Positions 44,069 to 57,000 of a DNA stretch of 64,000 nucleotides are shown here, one piece after another; the stretch's first letter is position 1, and every line of letters starts with the position of its first letter. A program made the translations under genes and the position numbers. Below the pieces are notes generated by a model that was not told where the DNA came from, did no database searches, and saw nothing but the letters and a program-made list of their open reading frames with translations. Origin of the DNA: Trochalopteron elliotii (lineage: Eukaryota > Chordata > Aves > Passeriformes > Leiothrichidae); NCBI GenBank assembly GCA_024734555.1, contig JANPWX010000080.1, forward strand, positions 391,223-455,222, given 5' to 3'.

Positions 44069-47000
44069 CTGGGAAAAACAAGAGGGAAAGAAGTCTCACT
44101 GTTCAGATAGAATTTCAAGTCATCTTTTTCCCAAGGCATAGTTTCCAAATTATATATAAACAGGAAGAATGAAAAATCTGTGCAAGACAACATATGGCCA
44201 AATAGAAAAAACCCAGTCCCAATTTGTAAAGCTGAATATTTTCCAATAGCTGTGCTAATATTTATCTTAAAACAGCACAAGTACTGCTCATGAATTAAAG
44301 TAATTTATAAAGTATCTTCACTGATCTTTTAAGCAATTAGTTACTCATACAGGTAATTTGCTTTAAATCATTTTACCTGTCTTCTTAATAACAAATCATA
44401 CATGCCTTAGAGTCAGAGAATTTCAGTGCACGTTGTTAACCTTACCATCAAAGGGATATATTGCCTTGCAGTGTCCTATAGCTGGTAATGGATCATCATC
44501 TTCAAACTCATCATCAAACTCACTGGGATGAGCGTGTTGCTGTGGAGGGCCACGAACTTCCTGGTTGGCATCATCCGTGTAACTCCCTTCAGGGCTACAA
44601 TGCAATGATTGGAGCATGAGGACTCTGAGGAGTTCTTGGCTCTAAAACTCACAACATCCATGCATCACAGAAAGGACAGGTCATGGATATTGCTTTGGAA
44701 TTCCTGTTAGCAGTTTTTATATTACTGTCAGAGGTGATTTATTGAAAAAACTCATCTAGCAAAAGCTTAGACTGAATTCTGCTAGAAAAAGAAACATAAA
44801 TTTAATATACTTGTCTCAACAGAACATGGAAAACTAGTGACCCTTATGCAATGGAATAAGGTAAGTTTAAAAGGCACTGCTATTTAATGAGCAGGTGTTT
44901 CAATTAGATTATTTTTATATGTTACCAGAATGGCATGAAGTGACCTCTGAAGTCAGGGCCGGTTAAGATTTTTGTTTAGAAGGACATACACCTTGGGAGG
45001 ATAAACAACACCCATCAGCCCTGAGATCATCAGAGAGCTGTACAAACTCTAGCACAGGATCTAAAGCAGAGGAGACAGAATAGTGACCTCTCTCGGCCCT
45101 GGGTGACAAGGTGGTTGATGTCGCTGCTGTGCCGCCTGTCGCTTCTGGCTGCTACTTTACCTTCAACTTCAGACAGCCAGGCCTTGGGGAAAAAAAGCAA
45201 ATATTGGTGTCAAAGACAAATTGATTCTAAACCAGCACATTTAACAAATGCATTGAATTGCAGACAGTTCACAGCCACACAGAGACTGCTGCAAATGTCA
45301 AGTCTCATAATTACTTCACACAAAGCATGAACCTATCCTTTATGCGTATTTAGCCTACGCCCCATACTAGTGTAAGGAAAAATCGTTAACAGTTTACATC
45401 TTTAACAATGTACATCCTTATTCTAGCTAGAAGAACATACTTGAAAATACAGCACCCCACAAAAAATTGTATCAGGAGCTCTACTCTTAAGTAGTTTTTC
45501 TGGGTGCTATATTTGAAATCTGTAAGACAAAGTACAACTGTACCAATCGTTTACATTTTCCAAGAAACTGTTTTAGAATCTAACCTCATTCTTGTGTATT
45601 TCCATCCGAAGACGGTCCATATTGCCCATAGTCTCAGTTAATTTTGGTTGCAAACTGCTTGGATCACCCATCTGGGGATTTTTTTCATAAACATCCTTCA
45701 TCTTGATGAGGGCATCTCTAAAAACATACAAAACATGACAATAATTAATATACCAGTATTCATTCATTAAAGCTAAAATAATATAATAATACACATAAAA
45801 TGTGTATGAGATCCTGAACTGTGATTAGATACCAAGCACAGCAACAGCGAACTATTGGTCTTCACACCACGCCTAAATACTTCTCCCATTCTGCCATCTT
45901 AGCCCTCTGCCTTCCTGTCTTGTGCTGTGCACAGGCACACAAGGACTCCAGCTGTTGACTTTTACCTATCCAGTCTCAGTACTATTTCCCATACTGTTTG
46001 TTATATAGATTTTCCTAAATATTAGTCATGTTCTGTCCTTAAAGCATGAAGTTGCAACTATCTTGCTCAATGGACCCACACATTTTCTACCACACTATTT
46101 TAGAGCCAATGCTCCCTTTATGCAGTATTAGAATCAGAATGAGTATTACAGTAAAGCAGAAGGAAGCAATATTAACAGAACCTACATACAACAAACTGCG
46201 AACTTAAAAAAGTTTTTTAATAGCCTGGCCTAGCACATTGTCTCCTAGCTTTTGAACACTGTTGGCTTAGGTAGAGGACATCAAAAAACCAGAGAGAACT
46301 ATGACAGAACCCCCCCAAAAAAAAGCACTCACTTTTGGTCTGTTTCCTTCTGTAGCTCTCTGTTAAGTTCATCAATTCTCTGCTGCAGTTTCTTGCGTCT
46401 TTGTTCTGGAGGGAGATGGCTGAAATCTTCCAGTGCAGGGCCCTGCAAGCAGAAATCCTATGAAACAAGCTGCTACAGGCACAGGTCTGGGCAGCTGAAC
46501 TGACATACCCACACATGGACAGTGCTCACTGGAAGCAGATGGACCTTCTTAAAAACTCTACTTGACAGACAGCTCTACAAAAGACCGCACAGAATAAATG
46601 CATGTTCTGCTGCCAGAGTATAGGCACTCAGTCAAGGGGCTCTCTGCATTCTGTAGCAGTTGCCTCACAGAGGTAACTCCAAATTTCTAGACTTTATTTT
46701 TCTGAAGTCACATACCTCCTCTAACATCCACTGCACTTAAAGATTTAGAAAGTACAGAGTAATTTGAGTCAGAACAAAAATCTAAGATGTGTATATAATA
46801 ATTACATACATATATATATAAAAATTGTTTCTTTCTCTGGAGTGTGTTCTGTGGTCATTTAGATGGTATCAAAAGAAAAATACTGTATTTTGGATCTTCA
46901 CTCCAAAACCCTATTATAGTTCTCTTCCAGAACTTTAGCAATCCTAGAAAACATTAAAACTTACAAAGATCTCACGGATTTTGCCTCAAGTAAAACTGGT

Positions 47001-50000
47001 TCATGCAGCACAGAAAAAACCTTTGTAATATCAAAATCCTTAGTTAAATTTGTTTATTTGACTCAAAACTTGCTCAAATATTCCAAGTCACCTTTTTTTA
47101 CAAAAAAAATAACCCCAAAAAACCAACAACCAAAAAATTTCAGGGAGGAAAAAACCCCTCTTACTTCCCAAACTTTAAAAGAAATCATAAACTAGCCAGT
47201 TTAAGACCACCTACTGTTATGAACCCAAACCTGCAAACTTGGCCAAGATTATAATAAGCAGGATAGAAGGGTCTTGGTATGAAATGCATGGGAAGAGATT
47301 TTTATGTATCTTAAAAGTTTGTTGTGAAAACTCTTCCCCTCAGGGTGACAGACACTGACAGTGTTAAGAAGGAAATATGGTACATGTCTTAATCACCAAA
47401 GGTTTGGGTTTGTGGTTCTTTTGGGTTTTTGCTTTGGCTTTTTTTTTGTGATCCCATTTGGCTAAGGAAGTTGGTTTTAACTTAAGAAACCCACTTGCCA
47501 TTCCAGTATCCCTCCATGGAGACAAACCAAACTGGCCAGCACTTCTTTTGTCAAGAAGAAAGTTTACAGAAACTTGACTTTGGGATTTTGACACAAGCCT
47601 TAGGCTCAGGTGCCAAGTTTGCAACACCCCCCCTTAAAAATCTTCTCACCCCCTCAACTCTTCTGCACTTGTAAAATCAATCTCATTGCTTTTTATGAAG
47701 GGAATACAAGATAAAAGAAGGGAAATTAAGATACGATGTTTCCAAAATAAGTGTTTCTTTCTGGAGGAAGAAGAATACACACTGTATAGTCTCAAAGTCC
47801 AGAGATGCAAAATGACATAAACAAACTTCCTGTTCCCTTAAGAAAATCTTCCAAGAAAACACTGTTAAGTGGAATACACTACAAAGAAACAAAAATACAA
47901 TCATGCCATTTCTAGCATTCTTCCTTACAGGTCAGTTTAAACCAGAGTATCCTAATAAGATGAATCAGAAGAACAGAGGTCTTTTCGTGAATTTTTACTG
48001 CTTTACTCTGCAATACAATATTGGACTAAGGTGTGGTTTTATTTAATTTAACAGCTTCCTGTATTTCTAAGCATAAAGGTTCTCCCCTGAAAATTTTTCT
48101 TCCAAATTCTAAGGAGTGCAGTACTCAGTATTTCTTCTTTACACAAATTTTATAGTCTTTTCATATACATATTTTATGCTGCTTAAACAATTTTCCTGAC
48201 AAAGAAAAACCATTAAGTATTTTCATCATGACCAACTTGTGAATACTGGTCAACTCTAAAATTCCAAAATTGCAGATTTAGTTGCAGCCAGATCACAAGT
48301 CTAATTGCCTTACATTAAGCATGGATGATTAAGAAGACTGTGCATATGAGTGGAAAATCTGAAGATGTATTTCAGCACCTGACTTAAAGCAGTTATGATA
48401 TGGAAACACTTTCAGAAGATTATTTTCATGCTATCTTAGCAGAAGTACAGCAGACAGATCAGCACACGGGCTTACCATCTTCACCGACCACTGCACAGTT
48501 CATTTGAAAACAGAAAGAAACGGGAAATTATTTACATGCAATGACCAGTTACAAAAGTGACTAATGCCTAAAAATGTATTTTTAAAGTATCACTTAAGGA
48601 TTGACATTTTTTTAAATAAAAAAATGCATTTTACTATAAGCACAAGAAAAGAATGGCTTTAAGAGTTACCGATTTAAGAAATACTAGGTGATAATGGGTA
48701 CTTTTAACTTACAAAATTTTAACACACAACTTCATTAAACTACTTTTGAATTTTAGTGTTCTGAATAAAGGGCTGAGCCTTCTGTTGTAGGAAAAGAAAC
48801 ACACACACAGCCAACATTACACAAAATAGCAGAATTTGATGATGATGGACTGATCAGCCATATACAAAAAAATTGTTAATCACAGCTCAAAATCCACTAC
48901 AATCACTCTTAGAAATGTAGTCTTTGCAATGTATTTGTTTTATTATCATAGTAGATCTAGAATAAACAGATATTTTTCAAGTCTAGAAGTAATTACGTTT
49001 AGTTTCTGAAAAGGGCATTTGGGTCATTTGTTGTTATCGAAAATTGTTTTAGTCCAGATAAAAATAAAGACTTTATCCTTAGAAGAAGCAAATAAAACAT
49101 GGGTGCCAGGAGCTGAATCTTGGCTTTAACATTCACAGCATTCTGAAGATCTACCATGCTTTTAATGATTTGGACAACCCTTTCCTGAGAAACACGAAGC
49201 AACTTACAAGACAGATATCTCAACTTCACTTCTGACCCTGAGCAATTTTTAAGGCTGTTGCTTGGGGCACACACACAACATTAGAATTTCTAGCAATGAG
49301 GGAAGTAAAGCACCTTCACAAATGATACTTTGGTAGGAATCTCGAAGTCTGGAGATGCAAAATGACATAAACAAACTTCTTGTCTCCTTCAGAAAGAGTC
49401 TTCCAAGAAAACTCTGTTAAGGTTTACAGATCACCACTGATAATGCAGATATTTTATGTACCAAGTGGCATCAAGCACAGACCTCTCATAAGCACTAACT
49501 CTGTCTAGAGTTGTTAAGATTCCAAAGAAGGAGCAGCAGGTAACAGCAGCAGTAACACAGCAAGCTACACTTGCTTACACCTTCCTTCAATAACCTGTTC
49601 TACAGCCCCTGTTTGCTGCTCCTGTTCCACATCATGACAGGAAAATGTACTGCATGAAGCACAGAGTGGAGGGAGACTGGGTTTGTCATCTCCAGTGCCT
49701 TGAGTGAAATCTTGTGCAGGGCATGTTAAACAAAATGACCAGTGGGCTTCACTGGCTGATAGAGGCCAGCTCACAGATAGAGCTCAGCAGAAGCAAACTG
49801 AGTCCCATTTAACACGGGTGGATGGTGATAGGACAAAGGGGAACATTTTTTAACTGAAAGAAGATAGATTTAGATTAAGATGCTAGGAAGAAATTCTATA
49901 TTCAGAGGGTGGTGAGGCACTGGAACAGGTTGCCCAGAGCAGCTGTGATGCCTCATCCCTGGAGATTCAAGGCCAGGTTGGATGGGGCTCTGGGCAGCCT

Positions 50001-53000
50001 GGTCTATTGGAAGGGGGCCCTGCCCTTGCCAGCGGGGGGAATGAGATGATTTTTGAAGTCCCTTCCAAAGCAAACCTTTCTGTGATTCTGTGGTTCTGCA
50101 TGTTAGTACCACTTGGAAGTAATTTTCCAGGAACAAAACACATGGGGGAACAGCATCACATACTAGCAACTATTAAGCATTCATTCAAGGTATATTATAA
50201 AGATAAGACTGATCAATGAGATTAAAAAAAAAAATCTATTACTAGTCCAGTATACATTTAAGTTGAAAAGATCTTAAAAATATGCAATAATGTGGTGTCT
50301 GTTAAAATGCTTCCAAGGAAATTCAGAATATGTATATAAATTAAATGCTCATTCTTGAAAATTTTACAGAGATGAAGTCTTTAATATTATGGCACATTTT
50401 ACTGAGTCTAGATCTGCAGGATACTACTGATACTTCCTAATGTCAAAGAATTATTACATTTAAATTATTTAAAGAATGTATTAAATTAATGCAATTTTAC
50501 AACATGAAGAATGTATTTAAAAATCAAATAAAAATATGGTTTCATTTTCCATTAGGAAAAATGTAGTTATTAGGAGATGATCTTTCTCTTCAAAAGAGGT
50601 TCTAGAACTACTGGTAGTACAAAGTGAGGATTTGTAAGGCAGGAGTCAATACATTTAGTGATCAACAAAATCAAGGTGTAATCAAGGCCTGTGCCATTCC
50701 AACAACTACCTAATCCTAGTTCAGTTCCTCACTGAGCACTGAAGAAGAGTAATTACCTTCACCAAATTAAGATCTAATGACTCAGCAGGGAAAGGACACG
50801 CTGCCCTGCATATGGACTTAGAGGAACACAAGTATTTTCTAAAAAATGGCAGTGCTAGAAAGGCTCTTTCCAAGCTATCTAGGGGCCTGAAATTAGATGC
50901 CACAACCTGACTTAAAGATAAATAAAGTCTTAACTGTAACTCATTCTGCTTCAGAATGACAAGGGAGCCTCTAAATTGTAACTTTACTGCAATAGAACAC
51001 TGCTGTACCTTGATCTCCACATTATGTCAATAACAGTCAACCATTCTTGATGGACATGAGATAGCAAGTCAATATTGTCTTGAAATACCGAAAAATTATT
51101 AATTATATGTAACTAAATGCATACAATTACCTTTTTATTTGGATTAACAAGTATCACTAAACATACATAAACTGGCAGCCTATGCTTTTCTGACATAACA
51201 GGAAAGTGCCAGTATATTTATCACTAGCACCATAAATGTTGCTAGGAAACCACTTCATATTTCCCTTCTACTGGCTTCCAGACAAATTCTATTTGCAGAA
51301 TATGCCACTATATTAGTAAATTAATTGATAAGTCTCAGTGGCATTTGGTAGTAATTTTTTCAATAATTTCACCCAAAAGAAACTAGGACAAACAAGAGCA
51401 ACTAATTAATCAGAAAACACATTAAAACTATAATGTTTAAAAAAAAAAATCAGTATTTCAAAAATCTGCCATCACCATAAGCTATAGCATTTCATGTACA
51501 AAAGAAATTAAATTCTCATTTCTTAGTTCAGTAGCTCCTAATCAACTTTTACTATTTTCAAAGTCAGCACATAAGACATTGGTTCTGTCAGATGATTTTT
51601 GTGGTAACTGTGTATCCAATGATAAATTACTGCAAAAATATGTTACATGATGGTAGGAAAACATTTGTGAATGTGAACAACAATGAAGAAAGGTATCAAA
51701 CACATGCTGAGCACCCTCTTTATAACACCTTTTTTCAGGCATGAGCATTTCAAATGTGATAAAGAACTTTTCTATTTTATTTTCTTTTTAATCTGTTGGT
51801 AACTTCTGTATAGTATGAAACAAAGTATCCTAAAAGTGACCTTATAGCTGAAGTGTTATTTTTAACTAAGTAAGCCTTATAATGAGGGTGAAGAGCATTA
51901 GAAAAGCCACATCACAAACACACTGCTCATAGCCCATCATGCATTTCATCTTGTTATCAAACTTACCCCTCTTTTGAGGCTTCTGAAAGAAGGAATTCTG
52001 GGCTTCCCTGTTTTTATGTCACTCATGCAATAATGCACTGGTTCAATGGAGAATATGGGATACTGGGACCCATTGGGAGTACTGGATGTGTATAAACTAG
52101 TAGGGGTTAGGGGTGGGGATTGTGGCTAATGTGGAAATAAAGAAAGCAATAAATAAGCCAAATGTTCAAAGTGATTTTAAAATGAAAATTCTGTCTTACA
52201 AAAATAAAATTTCCATCCAACACAGAAACAGGTTGTAACGTTCCAGACACATTTATACTATAACTGCATTGGGTTTAAACAGTTTCTCTCATGAATTAAT
52301 CTTCAGAGTTACAGGTTGCTGCAGAGAAGGAAGGAAGCTTTAGACTCATCACTACCACAAGACCCTAACAAGATCCCAAAGCTCCCTGTCTCTTTTCTTA
52401 AAACACAGCTCTGCTATTGCCAGTTCAATTACAATCATCCTGGAAGCTCAAGCATTCCTGCTCACTATTTCCTCCTACATATTGAGGTACCCTACCAGGT
52501 TAGCCAAACCAGAAATGTTTGGTATATCTATGGAGAATGACTAATACAAAAAGTGTTCTCAAACTCTGTAGCCAAGCTGGAATGACACAATGGCTGCCTG
52601 GCATTATTAATATAATCCCAACAATCTCCTCCCCTTTTTTCAAATTGCTTCTCTCACTTTTTGTCTCTCATACCTCTGCTATTCTTTCTCAGTTCAATTT
52701 TCCTCTATTATTTCCACTGCTGCACAACTCATTCCCTTTGTAAAAGGCTTTTATGTCTTTGACAACATTAAAAATAGGTAAAGAAATACCTGGAAGTCAA
52801 GACCAGCCATAGTTTCAGCTAAATGAAGGTCCAAAGGTCCCCATGAATACCCCAGCTGTAGTAAACCAGCTAATTTTATAATAAGTAATTCAAGAATATA
52901 TTTTATAAAACCTGTGAATAGTATTTGGAATTAAATATGTATCTTCCAGTATTTTGCTTCCAGCTGCTGTTTTGTAGAGCTCTCCTCCATCCTCCCCCAA

Positions 53001-53983
53001 AACAGGTAAAAAACAAGGACAACATCTTTCATTTCATGCAGGTCCTCAGGGAAGAGATGCATGTAATATGTACACATGTCACACCTGTGGCTCCACAGAG
53101 AAAACAGTAAGGCTGACTCCCTGAATGCTACACACAGTGAGGGAACTGGAGAGAAGAAAGAGTAGAGCAGGTTTTGCCAGCTTATTTCAGCTGTCACCAC
53201 ACTAAGGGATTTCTTGTAACTGCAGTAAATGCCAAAGTCCAGACTGAAACCAGTGTACATTTACATACTCTCCAAACTATCAGAAAGATGTCCTGTGGTC
53301 AAACTGGCAATTGTGATCTAATTACAGAACAGGCCAAATCTCACACACTTCTGTGGACAAATGTAATATATATGCCCATGTATTAATGCATATGAACTGC
53401 TATAAATCATTAATTATATTGCATGAAAAGTAAACAATCAGTTTTAACACCCAGCTAGAGTTACAAAATATACTGAAGATGGAATAAAGAATCATCTGTA
53501 TCATTCCTTTCTGTAAAGACTTACTTTCTCAGAATACTATAAAGTGGAAAATAATTTCGACCACTAAGAAGCCCTAAGAACAGTTTCCTGTAATAAATGA
53601 CAGAAACTGGCTTGGGACATTAAAATAACCTGATAGAAATTTGTGGGAATAGCTGCATTAAAATGGCTCACTGATATGCTCCAACATTAAATAAAGCATA
53701 AAACTTATATATTCATTTATATAGCCAATGCATGTACTGACAATCTTTTGTTGATCCATGAAGGCATCTTACACAGAAAGTGTTAATTGTAACTCATAAG
53801 AAAACAAAGTAGTAATTTCAATGCTTTCAATTTTTTCTTGAGCATAGAGGACATTTCTCTTCATGGAGCTTCCACAGAATGTTTTACCAGCAACATATTA
53901 TAAACTTCAAGGTTTTCAGAGAAACCTCAGGAATTTTCAAAATTTGCAGCAGGTGTAATAAAAATATGTATTAACACTTTTAT

Positions 53984-54024
<41 letters not shown>

Positions 54025-57000
54025 ACATTTTGAAGGGGGTTGCTTTTTGTGTCATAACAGACAGATCTGAAGCCTGCCCAATTCCAAAGCATACTCTCCC
54101 CTCCCCTTATTTCTACAAAATTCACATCTTTCCTATGCAACTACAGAAAGCCTTTACAGAATTTTAGAAACATTACAGTAATGGGAAGCTACTTTTATCA
54201 AATAACTATTAAAAATGCTCCCAGACACAAATTACTAGAAGAAAAACTGAAAAACTTCCCCGATGACAACCTGATTTTTAACATGGTAAGCACTCAAAGC
54301 TTCTGATCTCCATACACGTACTTTAGAAGTAAATTGGAAGGCAAGGGGAAGATTTTTTAAAAATACATGAACTGCTGCTTCTATGCACTCTAAATGTTCA
54401 AATTTTTATTTTCCAAATAGTAATTTCTTAATTGTTACCTTTGGTTTCTTTCCAAAGAGCCACAGCTTTCCTTTAGCCTTGCCGACTGTAGTTTTTGTAT
54501 CAATTCTCATTCCCTCTTGCTTTGGTGTACTGATGGTTCCATCAGAGATAGTTCTGTAAATATTCTGACTGTAGTCTTCAAATGGAAAATCTCCAGGAGG
54601 TTCAAAACCAGATTTGAAGCAGTCTATCACTAGTTGAGAGTCCTAAACATAGGACATTAAGGAGTTTAAAAAGCCAACCCGTCAAGAAGCAGAGAAAAAA
54701 CTTGAGACAAAATTTTCATTTAATTGCAGAGATGCACAGAAAGTAAGAGTGAGCTCAAAACACACACTTTTGGACAGAGCAAGTTAAGATAACAACATGC
54801 TTTTATCTCGGAAGTGTTCATGAGTGTGTAGCAAAGCATGCTCTGCTATTCAGAATATTCCAGCAAATACTTAACTGAATGAATTTATGTTAACTGAAGA
54901 CCCTTTATATGTTTTAATGTTGCATACAAGGGAAAATACTGACCATGGTATTCCAGAATATTTCAGGATAACCAAAATAATGTGTCCAAAAACACACCCA
55001 CTGAGAACATGTCAAAGAGACTCAGATTACACAAAATCAATAAAGCAAGAAGAGAGCAGACAAGAAAAGCAGAAGTGATCCCTTCTGCTGAAATCAAAGT
55101 CAACACTTTTGAGGCAAATACTTGACCACAGAAAGAAAACTGTCCAGGCTGAGTCAGTCTTTCCCCTCTCCACCACTTCTGGAGCAGTTAAATTGCTCAC
55201 ACACATTTAAAGTTACTCAGTTCTACTTACTCTATGTTCATCAACTGATTTTGCTGCAAGGATCATCCCTTCTAAACATTTTGAGATAATTGGGATAACC
55301 TTGCGCTCAGAGTCAGCAAAGCCTTTGTAACATTCACTGAGTTTGATAGTCCTTCTTTCATCCATTTCTTGAAGTTGCTGCAAGTGCAAAGAAAGAAAAA
55401 ATAAAGCTGTCATTTGCTGATTTCTTTCATCCTCAGTCCTGACATATGCAGTTACTGTGGTCACCACAGTGTGGGACAGAATTTCTATGCTTGCCCAGTA
55501 TTTTTATTTGCTTAACAAAACAGAACTTAAAAGTCCTTTCAGACATAGACTTAGGATGCTCAGTACAATTGTTAAGAAGACTTTATGCCCTTTGACTACT
55601 AAAAATCATGCACATATTTTCTTTTCCTTTTTCTTCTATAAAGCACATCTATAGTGTTTAAAAGCTACTGTTTAAAGTTTTTGTTTAATGCAAAAATGAA
55701 AATCACAGTGAAGAAATTTTATTGATTTTTACATCTCCTCACTCTCTCCTAATTCCAAGTAATTCCTCTCTGGTGATAAATATCTCCATCCTGCTTTTAT
55801 TATTATATCTTCCAAGCAATACAATTACTTAAAATATAGGAAAAATAAGAAAAATTAAAATTATCTGCAGTTTAGACACTCTGATTTGAAATACAAACCA
55901 TTTCCTTTAGCAGTGTGCAAGAAAATAAAGAGAAGAATACCATTACGTAAGATTTGCAATAAAAGTTTACTGGAACAGAACAAAAAAAGAGTAAATTAAA
56001 GAGAAATACTATTAAGATAATAGCCCTGGATTTTTCACCTGAATGTGGAAAACACCCCAAACGAAAGCAAAAATCAGTAAAACATATACCAATAGGTTGT
56101 CAAAAACTGGATAAGAAGTTGGATCTTTCCTATAGCTACACTGAGGCAGATGTCTCAAACAATATTCAACTTCATCTCTCCAAGACAAAACAACCACCTA
56201 GACGTGCTAAACCCCTCTCCAAGGTTTTCCCATAGAATGTTACCAAATACTTGCAATAAAGTAATAAAAGTGTAGTCTCAAGAGAAAGCAGGACTAGGCC
56301 TTTCTGCTCTTACTGTAGAGTTCTAAAAATGTGAGTAATATCTTACAATAACAATGGATTTTAACCCTGGAGAAATAAAGGGAGTAAAGCAAAAATCTGG
56401 TGCAAGCTACAAAGATGATCAACCTGTTTCTGCTGGGAGCTGACTGCAGTTCTTGGATCAGCGTGTAAAGTCAGACCCACTGTAGTGTTGCTTAACAGTT
56501 AAAATATTAGAAAATTCTTTAATAAGCCAAGGCAATTTTCTCCTGTGAATCCTAGACCTTCTAGTAAGGACTTTCTTTAAAAAAAGTATGAACTGACTTC
56601 TGGAAACTATCAACCATATTTAAGTTGAATATCTTCAAATAAACCCAGTGTTTCACCTTCCACTTCCTCACTCCCTGTCTCAGTATCAGTTCCCACCATG
56701 TTTCCCAAATGGCTGAAGGTACATCCCAACACACTTCTGAACTCTCCCCCCCTAACACCCCCAACTACTTCAGAGTGGTTTTCCAGTTGTGCCAAGTCCA
56801 TGTTTTTGAAAGAATGTTTAAAAAACAAATCTTAATAGTTATATAAAGCATCTCAAGAAATCCCCACTTTTGATGCAAAGTATTGACCTTTAACATTTTA
56901 CTTGGTTTAGAGACATCTGTGGGTTGCTGGCTACTAACACTGATGGAGCAAGGACTGATTGGGGGCTGGGGAGGTCCTGGAACTTCTGCTTCCAATGCAG

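Larger units (their letters stand above)
44069..45584 (-). other. FNBP1L introns between the last four exons
   Basis: Three short introns (44069-44445, 44595-45087, 45183-45584; 377, 493 and 402 bp). No repeat or other gene was seen in them. Confidence 0.85.
48491..51966 (-). other. FNBP1L intron between microexon and cassette exon, 3.5 kb
   Basis: It holds the second copy of the 82-bp repeat (49340-49421) and a CR1 3' fragment (49818-50099). No other gene was seen. Confidence 0.83.
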
